Part shown: piece after piece, positions 26,213 through 34,883 of the stretch | Numbering within the stretch: the first letter of the stretch is position 1 | Layout: each line of letters begins with the position of its first letter | From: an uncultured Dorea sp. | GTDB taxonomy: Bacteria > Bacillota > Clostridia > Lachnospirales > Lachnospiraceae | NCBI GenBank assembly: GCA_910584265.1 | Contig: CAJTZE010000022.1 | Span: 1 to 54,835, forward strand | Length of the DNA stretch: 54,835 bases | Direction of reading: 5' to 3' | The notes under the pieces: generated by a model | The model's database searches: none | The model's input: the letters and a program-made list of their open reading frames with translations, nothing else | What the model was told of the DNA's origin: nothing | Position numbers and translations under genes: made by a program

Positions 26213-27346
26213 ATGGCAAGTGATAAGAAAAAGACAGTAGAAACAGCAGCAGAGAATAAGAAGAAGGCTTTGGATGCGGCGATTGCAAAGCTGGAGAAGG
26301 ATTTTGGCAAGGGTACGGTGATGAAGCTGGGAGACCCTGCAGCACGGGCTGCAGTGGAGACGATACCGACCGGCTCCTTGAGTCTGGATCTGGCGCTGGG
26401 ACTTGGCGGCGTACCGAGAGGACGTGTGGTAGAGGTCTATGGGCCGGAATCCAGCGGTAAGACAACGGTTACATTACATATGATCGCAGAGGTGCAGAAG
26501 AGAGGCGGTATTGCAGGGTTTATTGATGCAGAGCATGCGCTGGATCCGGTATATGCGAAGAATATCGGCGTGGATATTGATGAATTGTATATTTCCCAGC
26601 CGGACAGCGGTGATCAGGCACTGGAGATTACCGAGACGATGGTCCGTTCCGGTGCAATGGATATTATTGTAGTGGATTCTGTTGCAGCTCTGGTGCCGAG
26701 ACAGGAGATTGAGGGGGATATGGGAGATTCTCATGTGGGCCTGCAGGCAAGGCTTATGTCTCAGGCGCTTCGGAAGCTTACTCCGGTTATCAGTAAGTCT
26801 AACTGCGTGGTGATTTTCATTAATCAGCTCAGAGAGAAGGTAGGCGTAATGTTTGGCAATCCTGAGACTACTACAGGGGGACGTGCGCTGAAGTTTTATG
26901 CTTCTGTGCGGATGGATGTAAGGAGAGTTGAGACATTAAAGCAGAGCGGAGAGATGGTTGGGAACCGGGTTCGTGTTAAGGTTGTAAAGAATAAGATCGC
27001 ACCGCCTTTTAAGGAGGCTGAATTTGATATTATGTTCGGTAAGGGAATCTCAAAGGAAGGAGATATTCTGGATCTGGCAGCGAATATCGATGTGGTGAAG
27101 AAGAGCGGTGCCTGGTACGCATATAATGGGGATAAGATCGGTCAGGGAAGAGAGAATGCGAAGCTTTATCTGGCAGGGCATCCGGATGTGATGAGTGAGA
27201 TTGAAGAGAAGGTAAGACAGCATTATCAGGTATCTGAGGTATCTGAGGAAGAGCAGGAAGCTGTGAAGGAAGAGATGAAAGATACGCGGGAAGCAGAGAA
27301 GAAAACAAAAGCTGCTGCAAAAGCCGCGGAGAAGGATGTTGAATAG
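26213..27346 (+). CDS. recA: Recombinase RecA
   Basis: A 377-residue protein that forms filaments on single-stranded DNA, drives strand exchange and triggers LexA self-cleavage. Walker A is GPESSGKT (residues 77-84); NQLREKVGVMFGNPETTTGG is the L2/ATP-binding hallmark. The N-terminus is extended by a short Lys/Ala-rich helix and the C-terminal tail is acidic/Lys-rich, both common in clostridia. GGAGAATTT (26201-26209) precedes the ATG. A LexA box and two promoters precede it; recX follows 5 bases after the stop. Confidence 0.98.
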   Translation: MASDKKKTVETAAENKKKALDAAIAKLEKDFGKGTVMKLGDPAARAAVETIPTGSLSLDLALGLGGVPRGRVVEVYGPESSGKTTVTLHMIAEVQKRGGIAGFIDAEHALDPVYAKNIGVDIDELYISQPDSGDQALEITETMVRSGAMDIIVVDSVAALVPRQEIEGDMGDSHVGLQARLMSQALRKLTPVISKSNCVVIFINQLREKVGVMFGNPETTTGGRALKFYASVRMDVRRVETLKQSGEMVGNRVRVKVVKNKIAPPFKEAEFDIMFGKGISKEGDILDLAANIDVVKKSGAWYAYNGDKIGQGRENAKLYLAGHPDVMSEIEEKVRQHYQVSEVSEEEQEAVKEEMKDTREAEKKTKAAAKAAEKDVE

Positions 27347-27351
27347 CAGAT

Positions 27352-27957
27352 ATGACTGTTACAGAGATAAAAGCGATAACTAAGACCCGTTTTCAAGTGT
27401 ATCTGGATGGAGAATCTGCCTTTGTGTTATACAAAGGCGAACTGCGCCGGTATCATCTGGAGAAGGGGGAAGAACTTTCGGAAGAGGATTATGAGGAAAT
27501 CAGGCAGAATATTGTTTTAAAGAGGGCAAAGCTCCGGGCGGTGCATCTTCTGACGGATATGGACAGGACGGAGTATCAGCTTAAAAACAAGCTGCTTATG
27601 GGCGGATACCCGGAGGATATTGCTGATCAGGCAATGGAGTATGTGAAGTCCTTTGGATATATCAATGACCGGGAATATGCCAGACGCTTTGTGGAGAATA
27701 AAAAGCACGTCAAGAGCAGGAGAGAGCTGCATGCGCTGCTTTCCGGAAAGGGACTGGAGACTGCGCTGATTGAGGAAGTATTAGAAGAATACTGTGGCAG
27801 TGAGGATGCAGAAGCGGCGATCCAGAATATACTGCGCAGGAAGAAATTTGATCCGGAAAATGCCTCAGAGAAGGAACGGCAGAGGATATACGCGCTATTG
27901 GCGAGAAAAGGATTCCGGTATGAAGATATCAGCCGTATAATTTTGAATGGCGTATAG
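27352..27957 (+). CDS. recX: Regulatory protein RecX
   Basis: A 201-residue helical protein that binds and modulates RecA filaments. The RecX motifs are present: ALxxLTxxDRTEYQLKNKL in a variant form (AVHLLTDMDRTEYQLKNKLL), YVKSFGYINDREYARRFVE, and the repeat SGKGLETALIEEVLEEY. The third three-helix repeat ends LARKGFRYEDISRIIL. It is translated with recA (5-base gap; the ribosome site lies inside recA), so it shares SOS control. A strong terminator follows. Confidence 0.92.
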   Translation: MTVTEIKAITKTRFQVYLDGESAFVLYKGELRRYHLEKGEELSEEDYEEIRQNIVLKRAKLRAVHLLTDMDRTEYQLKNKLLMGGYPEDIADQAMEYVKSFGYINDREYARRFVENKKHVKSRRELHALLSGKGLETALIEEVLEEYCGSEDAEAAIQNILRRKKFDPENASEKERQRIYALLARKGFRYEDISRIILNGV

Positions 27958-27986
27958 CTGCCATGCATTTTACTGAATAAGAGAAT

Positions 27987-28033
27987 GCTCCTTTATAGTA
28001 GATTTTAATGATCTGCTATAGAGGAGCTTTTTT
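27987..28033 (+). terminator. Terminator of recA-recX
   Basis: A long stem (GCTCCT at 27987-27992 pairing AGGAGC at 28022-28027, extended inward by ATAGTAGAT with ATCTGCTAT) is followed by six T's (28028-28033). A structured repeat begins at the next base. Confidence 0.85.
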
Positions 28034-28159
28034 ATTATCTGGGAAATTCCTTCGGATTTCCCAGATAATAAAAATAAGATGCGCAGCTGCGCGCGCGGAA
28101 CAAGAGCAGCGCTGCAGGAATATAATAACGAGGGAGTGTGCGAAGCGCACTTTTGTTCT
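28034..28159 (+). repeat. Structured intergenic repeat, copy A
   Basis: A ~126-bp non-coding element with a near-identical second copy at 39502-39628 in the same orientation. Order: a hairpin with a perfect 14-bp stem (ATTATCTGGGAAAT with ATTTCCCAGATAAT, 28034-28069), the GC-rich block GATGCGCAGCTGCGCGCGCG, GGAACAAGAGCAGCGC, then AACGAGGGAGTGTGCG and CTTTTGTTCT. GAACAAGAG can pair with CTTTTGTTC near the 3' end. It starts exactly at the end of the recX terminator. I do not recognise a named family. The rest of the 27958-28414 gap holds the recX terminator and the promoter of the aldolase locus. Confidence 0.8.
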
Positions 28160-28238
28160 TTGGCTTTGTTGAAATATAACAAATCATATTATATGGATTT
28201 GTGCATGTTGACAAAAAAGAAAACAATTTATAGATTTG

Positions 28239-28267
28239 TTGACACCTAAAAAATAAAATTGTATAAT
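28239..28267 (+). promoter_or_regulatory. Consensus promoter of the aldolase-transporter locus, with a candidate GntR operator
   Basis: A perfect TTGACA (28239-28244), 17-base spacer and TATAAT (28262-28267). A second TTGACA lies at 28208. Overlapping the -10, TGTAT-N7-ATACA and TTGTCATACA form inverted half-sites that fit a FadR-type (GntR family) operator; the locus encodes two such regulators. The leader to the first gene is ~140 bases. Confidence 0.7.
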
Positions 28268-28414
28268 TGTCATACAGATTTACATTCGCGGATTAATCTG
28301 AGAATCGAGAATAGTAAGGAATAAAAGGGTAATTCAAGGATAAGGAGGAAAAAGAGGTGATACAGAGTAACAAAAATTTGTAATACAGATATTAAAAAAC
28401 AAGGGAGACGAGCA

Positions 28415-29215
28415 ATGGAAAGAAAAGCCAAGTGCATGCGGGAAAAATTTAAAAAAGGGGAACTGGTCATAGGCGGACATGCCTTTTTAACAGATCCCTG
28501 TATTACAGAATTATTCGGGTATCACGGGTTTGAATTTGTATGGATCGATGCAGAACATGGCGCATTTACTTTACCTTGTGTACAAAGCCATATACAGGCT
28601 GCGGCTTCTGCGGATACGGCTTCAATTGTGCGTATTGCGTGGAATGATCCAGTACTGGCAAAGCCTGTTTTGGAAATGGGGCCGGATGGAATCATATTTC
28701 CTTATATCCGTACACCGGAGGAAGCAAGAAAAGCAATGGCGGCCTGTATGTATCCGCCAAAGGGAATACGCGGATTCGGACCAAGACGTGCAAATCAGTA
28801 CGGTGTACTTGAAGATAGAGAATATTTAGATGCTGTGGACGATTCTCTTCTCAGGATGGTACAGGTAGAACACAGGGATGCGGTTGAATGTCTTGAAGAT
28901 ATACTGGCTGTAGAAGGACTGGATTTAATTGTGGTCGGTCCCTGTGATCTGTCTGCATCCTACGGCATGATCGGCCAGACTCATGATGCCCGGATGGAGA
29001 TGATATACGATACAATAGCAGAGAAATGTAAACGGCTGGGAAAGCCGTTTGGTGTATCACTGGGGCCGTCTGATGAAGAGGGTATTAAAAATTGGATAGA
29101 CCGGGGAGCGGTTTTTATGGGATGTGCTGATGACATGAACTATATGCGGATGGGAAGCATGAAGACTTTGACCATGGTACGTGACTATGTCCGCTCAAGA
29201 CGGCAGTCCATATAG
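28415..29215 (+). CDS. HpcH/HpaI family aldolase (2-oxo acid class II aldolase)
   Basis: A 266-residue TIM-barrel protein of the HpcH/HpaI family: metal-dependent aldolases that cleave 2-oxo-4-hydroxy acids to pyruvate and an aldehyde. Members act on 2-keto-3-deoxyglucarate, 4-hydroxy-2-oxoheptanedioate and similar acids. Visible marks are FVWIDAEHGAF (residues ~41-51, with the catalytic His), MGPDGIIFPYIRTPEEARKA with the metal/substrate region, GPRRANQYG, and VVGPCDLSASYGM (a metal-ligand Asp). The length fits. AGGGAG (28402-28407) precedes ATG 28415. As first gene of a locus with an uptake system, it probably supplies the cleavage step; the true substrate is unknown. Confidence 0.85.
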   Translation: MERKAKCMREKFKKGELVIGGHAFLTDPCITELFGYHGFEFVWIDAEHGAFTLPCVQSHIQAAASADTASIVRIAWNDPVLAKPVLEMGPDGIIFPYIRTPEEARKAMAACMYPPKGIRGFGPRRANQYGVLEDREYLDAVDDSLLRMVQVEHRDAVECLEDILAVEGLDLIVVGPCDLSASYGMIGQTHDARMEMIYDTIAEKCKRLGKPFGVSLGPSDEEGIKNWIDRGAVFMGCADDMNYMRMGSMKTLTMVRDYVRSRRQSI

Positions 29216-29243
29216 CCATTTTATCAAGAAATGGGGTATATAT

Positions 29244-30008
29244 ATGGAAAATGAGCAGGAACTGAAAAGGACGCTTTTATACGAACAGGTGGCGGATATG
29301 CTGGAGCAGGCTATTGTCTGCGATCATTTTGAAGGAGAACGGCTTCCTTCAGAGCAGCATTTAGCAGAAAAGTATAATGTAAGCAGAACGGTTGTCAGGG
29401 AGGCTTTGAAGCTTCTCCGGGAACGAGGGCTGATTGACTCTAAAACGGGAAGCGGAGCCTATATCACAAGACCGGAGGAGCAGAATTTGTCCGATGTTAT
29501 CGCCCGGATTATACGAACCAGCAACATCGACTATGGGGATGTTTATGATGTCCGCAGCATTCTTGAAACTGTTGCGGCCAGACGCGCGGCACTTCATGTC
29601 ACTGAAAAAGAGCTGGAAGAAATGGAAGAATATCTGAAGAAAACAAGAGACTTGAATCTGTCTGCCAAAGAGCGGGCAGAATATGACTATCAATTTCATT
29701 ATATGATCGCAAAGGCCTCGCGTAATTCACTTTTGGTTATGCTGGCAGGTGCGCTTGGCCTGGTCTTTAAGGAGGTCATCGAACTGAGCAGTGATATGGA
29801 AGGCTCTATGGACGATGGAATCCGGCGGCACAAGGAAATTCTAGATGCCCTCCGTCTGAGGGATGCAGAATTGGCGGAACATATGATGTATGGACATATC
29901 TACCAGTCAAAATGCTATTGTATGGAAATGCTTGAAAAACGCAGGGAACATGAAACGAAAAACACAGAAGCAAAAAGGAGGACATCTGGTGAGAGATATA
30001 TCTTGTGA
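29244..30008 (+). CDS. FadR-type GntR family transcriptional regulator (copy 1)
   Basis: A 254-residue regulator with an N-terminal winged helix (LPSEQHLAEKYNVSRTVVREALKLL) and a C-terminal all-helical FCD ligand domain (DVRSILE, YQFHYMIAKAS, RRHKEILDAL). FCD domains of this kind bind organic acids, often through a metal held by histidines. The ATG at 29244 is the family start; the frame runs upstream to 29181 inside the aldolase gene, and the ribosome site is weak. It lies between the aldolase and flavoprotein genes and overlaps the latter by 20 bases. Its close paralog is at 34884. It probably controls this locus in response to the transported acid. Confidence 0.88.
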   Translation: MENEQELKRTLLYEQVADMLEQAIVCDHFEGERLPSEQHLAEKYNVSRTVVREALKLLRERGLIDSKTGSGAYITRPEEQNLSDVIARIIRTSNIDYGDVYDVRSILETVAARRAALHVTEKELEEMEEYLKKTRDLNLSAKERAEYDYQFHYMIAKASRNSLLVMLAGALGLVFKEVIELSSDMEGSMDDGIRRHKEILDALRLRDAELAEHMMYGHIYQSKCYCMEMLEKRREHETKNTEAKRRTSGERYIL

Positions 30009-31632
30009 CGTGCTGGTTGTGGGCGGAGGCGAGACGGGCATACGCGCCGCGGTAGAGGCAAGACGCTGCGGCGCAGAAAAAGTAATATTGGCAACCAAAG
30101 GAGCTTTTGGAGAAGCAGGAGTTATATTTTCGGATATTACCTTCGGATGGGATATGCAGGCGGCAACCGGTGAGAATGATCCGTCTGATTCTAAGGAGGT
30201 GCATTTGGAAGATATTATGCATGCGGCGCAGGGAACCTGCAGCAGAAAGCTGGCATCGATCGTTGTGGAGGAAGCTCCGCAGCGGCTGAGAGATTTGGAA
30301 GAATTATTCGGACTGGAGCTTTATAAAGGAGAAAATCAAAAGCCCCGTCAGGTATATGGATGCTTTTCCAGTAAGAACAGAAGCTACCAGTTTGTACGGC
30401 CAAAGGAAATCCAGGCAAAAATGAAGGAAAGCATTCCCCGTTTTGGGGTAACGCTGATGGAGAACTTGATGATTGCCGAGCTGTTGTTTGATGACGGAAG
30501 GTGCTGCGGTGCGGTAGGATTTGATGAGGATGGCGGGGATATACGGTTTCTATCGGGAGCGGTAATTTTAGCTACAGGAGGAGCGGCCGGAATTTATCAG
30601 CATAATTTTGCTTCTCCCGGCATGTGCGGCGACGGGTACGGACTTGCACTTCTTGGAGGCTGTACACTTGCCAACATGGAATTCCTGCAGTTTGGGCTGG
30701 GATTATTGGAACCGAAATACCGGGCGCTGTTTTTGGACAGGCTGTTGTATCTGAATCCGCGTATTACGTTTGAGGAGGAGCACGAATTTCCCGGCAGGCT
30801 GGAGGATATGCTTGAGAGACATGCAAAGCATTTTCCATTTTCCTGCATAGATGAAAGCTGCCTGTTCGACGCGGCAGTATTCAAAGAGACATTGAAATAT
30901 GGAAAAGGAGTACAGGTGGAGCTTTCTGCTATTCCGCTGGAGAAGCTGGAGGAGATTCCTGTGTGGGATCTGTACTGCGGATGGTTCGAGAAGGATAAGA
31001 ACCCATATGAAAACCCGCTGCGCATTACTCTATTTGCACATGCATGCAACGGCGGTATCGTGATCAATGAGAAGGCGGAGACCGGAGTGCCTGGACTCTA
31101 TGCTGCAGGGGAAGCAGTGACCGGGCCGCATGGGGCTAACAGGCTGGGCGGCAATATGCATGCGGCCTGTCAGGTATTCGGAACAAGAGCCGGGGCTAAT
31201 GCGGCGTCATTTGCTAAAACAAAGGGCTTGGGGAATATACCTTCTTGGATGCTGCCAAAAGGAGTGTCAGAAAGCAGTAACCTGGATTATGAAGCTGTAA
31301 AAAAACAGGCCGGGAAACTGATGTGGGAAAATGTGAACGTGGCCCGTCATGAAGAAGGGCTGAAAGGAGCGCTAAAGGAGCTAGAGCGGCTCTGGAGGCA
31401 GTTTAAGGAAGAAACGCCGGAGAGGCATATGCTGCGTAAGTATTATGAAACACAGAGCACGCTTCTGACTGCAATGTCAATTACAAAGGCAGCGCTTATG
31501 AGAAAAGAGAGCAGAGGAAGCCATTACCGGGAGGATTATCCGGATACAAAAGTACAGTCGTTTGTTATGAAAAGCCGGTATAGCGGCGGCGAGATCAAGG
31601 TATGGGAAACAGACAGCTATGACGAGGAATAA
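29989..31632 (+). CDS. FAD-dependent fumarate reductase/L-aspartate oxidase-like flavoprotein
   Basis: A 547-residue flavoprotein with an N-terminal Rossmann motif (VLVVGGGETGIRAAVEA) and the C-terminal signature VPGLYAAGEAVTGPHGANRLGGN of the succinate dehydrogenase/fumarate reductase/aspartate oxidase family. No signal peptide, heme or FMN domain is present, so it is soluble and cytoplasmic and needs a separate electron partner. Such enzymes oxidise or reduce a C=C bond next to a carboxylate. The GTG at 29989 has AAAGGAGG (29974-29981); an upstream ATG at 29890 lacks a site. It lies within an acid-uptake locus, so its substrate is probably that acid or an intermediate. Which reaction it performs is unknown. 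Confidence 0.8.
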   Translation: MRDISCDVLVVGGGETGIRAAVEARRCGAEKVILATKGAFGEAGVIFSDITFGWDMQAATGENDPSDSKEVHLEDIMHAAQGTCSRKLASIVVEEAPQRLRDLEELFGLELYKGENQKPRQVYGCFSSKNRSYQFVRPKEIQAKMKESIPRFGVTLMENLMIAELLFDDGRCCGAVGFDEDGGDIRFLSGAVILATGGAAGIYQHNFASPGMCGDGYGLALLGGCTLANMEFLQFGLGLLEPKYRALFLDRLLYLNPRITFEEEHEFPGRLEDMLERHAKHFPFSCIDESCLFDAAVFKETLKYGKGVQVELSAIPLEKLEEIPVWDLYCGWFEKDKNPYENPLRITLFAHACNGGIVINEKAETGVPGLYAAGEAVTGPHGANRLGGNMHAACQVFGTRAGANAASFAKTKGLGNIPSWMLPKGVSESSNLDYEAVKKQAGKLMWENVNVARHEEGLKGALKELERLWRQFKEETPERHMLRKYYETQSTLLTAMSITKAALMRKESRGSHYREDYPDTKVQSFVMKSRYSGGEIKVWETDSYDEE

Positions 31633-31690
31633 ATTCTCGGATAAGAAACAGACAAGGATTACATTTATGTAAAATGGAGGTATATCTGTA

Positions 31691-32659
31691 ATGAGAAAAA
31701 TAGTATCGATGTTGTTAATTGTATGTATGTTGTTGACAATGACGGCCTGCAGCGGCGAGGAGGAATATCCGGCGGACAGTGTCTCTGTCATTATAACGAA
31801 AGCGGCAGGCGGCGCGACGGATACCGTAGTCCGCTGCCTGACAAACCTTGCAGAATCTAAGGATGATAAGCTGTCCTTTGTATGTGAAAATGTAGTAGGA
31901 GCAAATGGATTCACTGGTATGAGCCAGGGGGCAAATGCAAAAAGCGACGGTTATACTCTGACAATTATCCCGGCTGAGCTGTCTGTAATGTCTCAGATAG
32001 ATTTTTATAAGGCGCCTGTTACACTGGATGATTACCGGTTTGTATCGGTTATGATGACGATTCCTATGGTTCTTGTTGTGCGGGCAGATTCTGATTATAA
32101 GGATATCCAAGACTTTGTGGATAAGCTGGATGCAGGCACAAAGGTAGGCAATTCCGGAACATATGGAATGGGAGACCTGGCCTTCAGCGCGGCGGCTCAG
32201 GGATGGGGAAAAGAATGTACTACTGTACCGTATGCGGATGGAGATTCTGCAGCGATTACGGCATTGGTAGCGGATAATCCTGAACTGGACGCAGTATGTG
32301 TGTGCCCGAGCTCTGTTCTGGATGCGCAGGTGCAGGCCGGAGAACTGAAGGTTCTGGCTTCCTTTGGAACAGATACCTGTTATGATGCTCCGCTGGTATC
32401 AGAGTTAGACGGAGAATATGGTCTGGATATCAACTTTACCACGTGGGCCGGAATTGCTGTACCAGATGATACACCGGATGAAGTATATGATTATCTGGTC
32501 GATGTTTTCAGCAAAGCAAGCAGCGAGCAGGAATATTCGGATACCTTAGAAGGATATTTTATTAATGCTTCACAGATTACAGGCGAGGATGCTGAGGTTT
32601 ATGTACATGAGCAGTATGACAGCTTTGGGGCAATACTTAACGACTTAAATATAGAATAA
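31691..32659 (+). CDS. tctC: Tripartite tricarboxylate transporter solute-binding lipoprotein (TctC)
   Basis: A 322-residue secreted lipoprotein: a hydrophobic signal (residues 4-18), then TMTAC with the lipidated cysteine at position 20. The mature part is a bug-type TctC binding protein (VIITKAAGGATDTVVRCL, NVVGANGFTGMSQGANAKSDGYTLTII, TWAGIAVPDDTPDEV). It would capture a carboxylic acid outside the membrane and present it to TctBA. ATGGAGG (31674-31680) precedes the ATG. The ligand family includes citrate, tartrate, glutarate and others, and cannot be chosen from the sequence. Confidence 0.9.
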   Translation: MRKIVSMLLIVCMLLTMTACSGEEEYPADSVSVIITKAAGGATDTVVRCLTNLAESKDDKLSFVCENVVGANGFTGMSQGANAKSDGYTLTIIPAELSVMSQIDFYKAPVTLDDYRFVSVMMTIPMVLVVRADSDYKDIQDFVDKLDAGTKVGNSGTYGMGDLAFSAAAQGWGKECTTVPYADGDSAAITALVADNPELDAVCVCPSSVLDAQVQAGELKVLASFGTDTCYDAPLVSELDGEYGLDINFTTWAGIAVPDDTPDEVYDYLVDVFSKASSEQEYSDTLEGYFINASQITGEDAEVYVHEQYDSFGAILNDLNIE

Positions 32660-32784
32660 ACCTTTCTGTTTGAAATGTGTTCATGAAGAACAAGCATGGT
32701 AATTGCGGAACTTATCTGTATTTTATTGAGAAAGAGTTCCGCAGTTACCTGAATAGACATACGAAGTCTGAAAGGAGAATAGAG

Positions 32785-33237
32785 ATGAAGATTGCGAATT
32801 ATATTATAAGCGGAATTATGGGAGCGGCAGGTGTTGCGTTTCTGATGCTGAGCCGGACTTATACTGCAGCTATGGATTCTACAAGTACGGCCGGTACATG
32901 GCCGGGCATTCTGTCCTGGATTTTGATCGGGCTTGCAGTGCTTTTGGCGCTTACTAATACGTTTAGCAAAAATATACCTCCTTCTGCTGTGAATATTCAC
33001 AGCGCTGAGTTTAGGGCAGTGCTCATCATGATTGGAGCGGTTCTTATATATATGCTTTCTTACCGGTTTCTCGGATGCCTGATAACAAATGCGGTTTTTA
33101 TTCCTTTTTTTCTGTATTTTCTGGGAGAGAGAAATAAAAAATTAATTGTGATTTATGATATCTGTGTGCTGGCCGCAATTTATCTTGTTTTTGAAGTTGT
33201 GTTATCTTCAAAGCTGGCGCCGCTGTCTTTTTTATAA
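32785..33237 (+). CDS. tctB: Tripartite tricarboxylate transporter small membrane subunit (TctB)
   Basis: A 150-residue membrane protein with four hydrophobic segments (about 5-24, 42-58, 80-99, 112-140), the size and topology of TctB. It accompanies TctA as the small permease subunit. GAAAGGAGA (32769-32777) precedes ATG 32785; the frame extends to 32677 without a site. The identification rests on topology and its place between tctC and tctA, since TctB sequences are weakly conserved. Confidence 0.8.
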   Translation: MKIANYIISGIMGAAGVAFLMLSRTYTAAMDSTSTAGTWPGILSWILIGLAVLLALTNTFSKNIPPSAVNIHSAEFRAVLIMIGAVLIYMLSYRFLGCLITNAVFIPFFLYFLGERNKKLIVIYDICVLAAIYLVFEVVLSSKLAPLSFL

Positions 33238-33249
33238 GGGGGGAACGAA

Positions 33250-34788
33250 ATGAATGTGTCTGTGTTTCTGGAAGCCGCACGTGAGATTTTTACTTTATAC
33301 GGAATAGCATGGGTAGGGATTGGAGTGCTGGCAGGCATTCTGCTGGGAGCCATGCCGGGGATTTCTACAAATATGGCGATTTCACTGCTGTTTTCGCTCT
33401 GCTATACGATTGATGGAACGGCGGGCGTATCTATGCTGCTCGGTATATATTGCGGCGGTATATACGGCGGCTCCATTTCTGCTATTCTTTTGAATACACC
33501 GGGGACTCCGGCTAATGCGGCAACTATGCTGGACGGGTATCCCATGGCAAAGAGGGGCGAGCCGGGACGGGCGCTGGGGATTTCTACAATGTCCTCTGGC
33601 TTTGGAGGTTTGTTTAGTGCAGTCTGCCTGATGCTGTTCTCTACTTTGCTGGCAAGGATTTCCCTTAAATTTACCTCGTTGGAATATTGCGCTTTTGCCG
33701 TATTTGGTATCAGCATTATTTCGTCGATTGCCTCAAAATCTGTAATCAAAGGACTTATGGGAGGCGTGATTGGACTGCTTGCTTCCTGTATCGGTGTTGA
33801 TTCCCTTACAGGGACGCTGCGATATACCTTTGGAACCACATATTTGATGGGCGGCCTGCCGTTAATTCCGCTTTTGATCGGATTATTTGCACTTTCTCAG
33901 GCATTGGTTTCTGTGGAAGAGCTCGTGAAAAACAGTTCTAATGAAAATGAGGGGGCAGAGTATAATTTTGTGAAAGGCGGCGGGAAGAAACAGAGATTTC
34001 TTCCTACAAGGAAGGATATTAAGGCCTGCATTCCTACACTGCTGCGATCCAGTATAATAGGGACTGTAATCGGTGCAGTTCCGGGAACGGGAGGGGATAT
34101 ATCATCCTTTGTCTGCTACAATGAAGCAAAACGATGGTCTAAGGACAAAGAAAAATTTGGAACAGGCTGTCCGGAAGGCATTGCAGCGCCGGAGGCCGGA
34201 AATAACTCCGTATCCGGCGGAGCCATGATTCCTATGCTTTCGCTGGGAATTCCCGGAGACAGCTGTACTGCTATGCTTTTAGGAGCTCTGATGATTAAAG
34301 GGATTTCTCCGGGACCGACGCTGTTTACAAGCGATCTGGTATATGCATATGAGATATTTATCAGTATGTTCATTGCGAATGGGTTGATGATCGTATTCGG
34401 CTTTTTGCTGCTGCGCTATGTAATACGTATTGTTATGATAAAATCGAAACATTTGATTCCAATCATTGTTGTTTTATGCTTTGTAGGCACCTATTCCTTT
34501 AACCGGAATTATGGAGATCTGGTGGTTATGGTGGCAGCAGGAATAATCGGATATTTTGCTTCCAAACACCATATTTCGCTTTCGGCATTTGTAATCGGCT
34601 ATATTCTGGGCACGATGGCAGAATCCAATTTCAGAAGATTTATTTATATTGAAGAAGGAAATATTTTGGCGGTTTTCCACCGGCCGATTGCCGTGGCGCT
34701 GTTTGCAATAGCTCTGGTGACGCTTTTATCGCCTATGCTGAAGAGAGTTTTTTTCTGGATCAGGGAGGGCAGGTTTTCCCGCAGATAA
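33250..34788 (+). CDS. tctA: Tripartite tricarboxylate transporter large permease (TctA)
   Basis: A 512-residue membrane protein with about 11-12 hydrophobic segments. The TctA signature is clear: GAMPGISTNMAISLL, GIYCGGIYGGSISAILLNTPG, DGYPMAKRGEPGRALGIS and a duplicated, related block in the second half (GAVPGTGGDISSFVCY, LGIPGDSCTAMLLGALMIKG). It carries the substrate across the membrane together with TctB, driven by an ion gradient. GGGGGGAACG (33238-33247) precedes the ATG. It closes the transporter set; the second GntR-type gene follows behind its own promoter. Confidence 0.93.
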   Translation: MNVSVFLEAAREIFTLYGIAWVGIGVLAGILLGAMPGISTNMAISLLFSLCYTIDGTAGVSMLLGIYCGGIYGGSISAILLNTPGTPANAATMLDGYPMAKRGEPGRALGISTMSSGFGGLFSAVCLMLFSTLLARISLKFTSLEYCAFAVFGISIISSIASKSVIKGLMGGVIGLLASCIGVDSLTGTLRYTFGTTYLMGGLPLIPLLIGLFALSQALVSVEELVKNSSNENEGAEYNFVKGGGKKQRFLPTRKDIKACIPTLLRSSIIGTVIGAVPGTGGDISSFVCYNEAKRWSKDKEKFGTGCPEGIAAPEAGNNSVSGGAMIPMLSLGIPGDSCTAMLLGALMIKGISPGPTLFTSDLVYAYEIFISMFIANGLMIVFGFLLLRYVIRIVMIKSKHLIPIIVVLCFVGTYSFNRNYGDLVVMVAAGIIGYFASKHHISLSAFVIGYILGTMAESNFRRFIYIEEGNILAVFHRPIAVALFAIALVTLLSPMLKRVFFWIREGRFSRR

Positions 34789-34803
34789 AGAAACAAAAAA
34801 TAT

Positions 34804-34832
34804 TTGTTGCAGGCGCTTATTTGTGTTATGAT
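34804..34832 (+). promoter_or_regulatory. Promoter of the second FadR-type regulator
   Basis: TTGTTG (34804-34809), a 17-base spacer and TATGAT (34827-34832), 52 bases before the start. The regulator can therefore be expressed apart from the locus. Confidence 0.6.
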
Positions 34833-34883
34833 AGAACCGTAATTTAAATGAAGAGTCTATTTACTTTAACAGGAGTAGAAGCT

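Noticed and set aside
27970..28226. Small minus-strand frames across repeat copy A
   Set aside because: The frames arise from the repeat itself and are not kept open in copy B, so they are unlikely to be coding.
28239..28414. A catabolite-control (cre) site ahead of the aldolase gene
   Set aside because: No sequence close to TGWAANCGNTNWCA is present in the leader.
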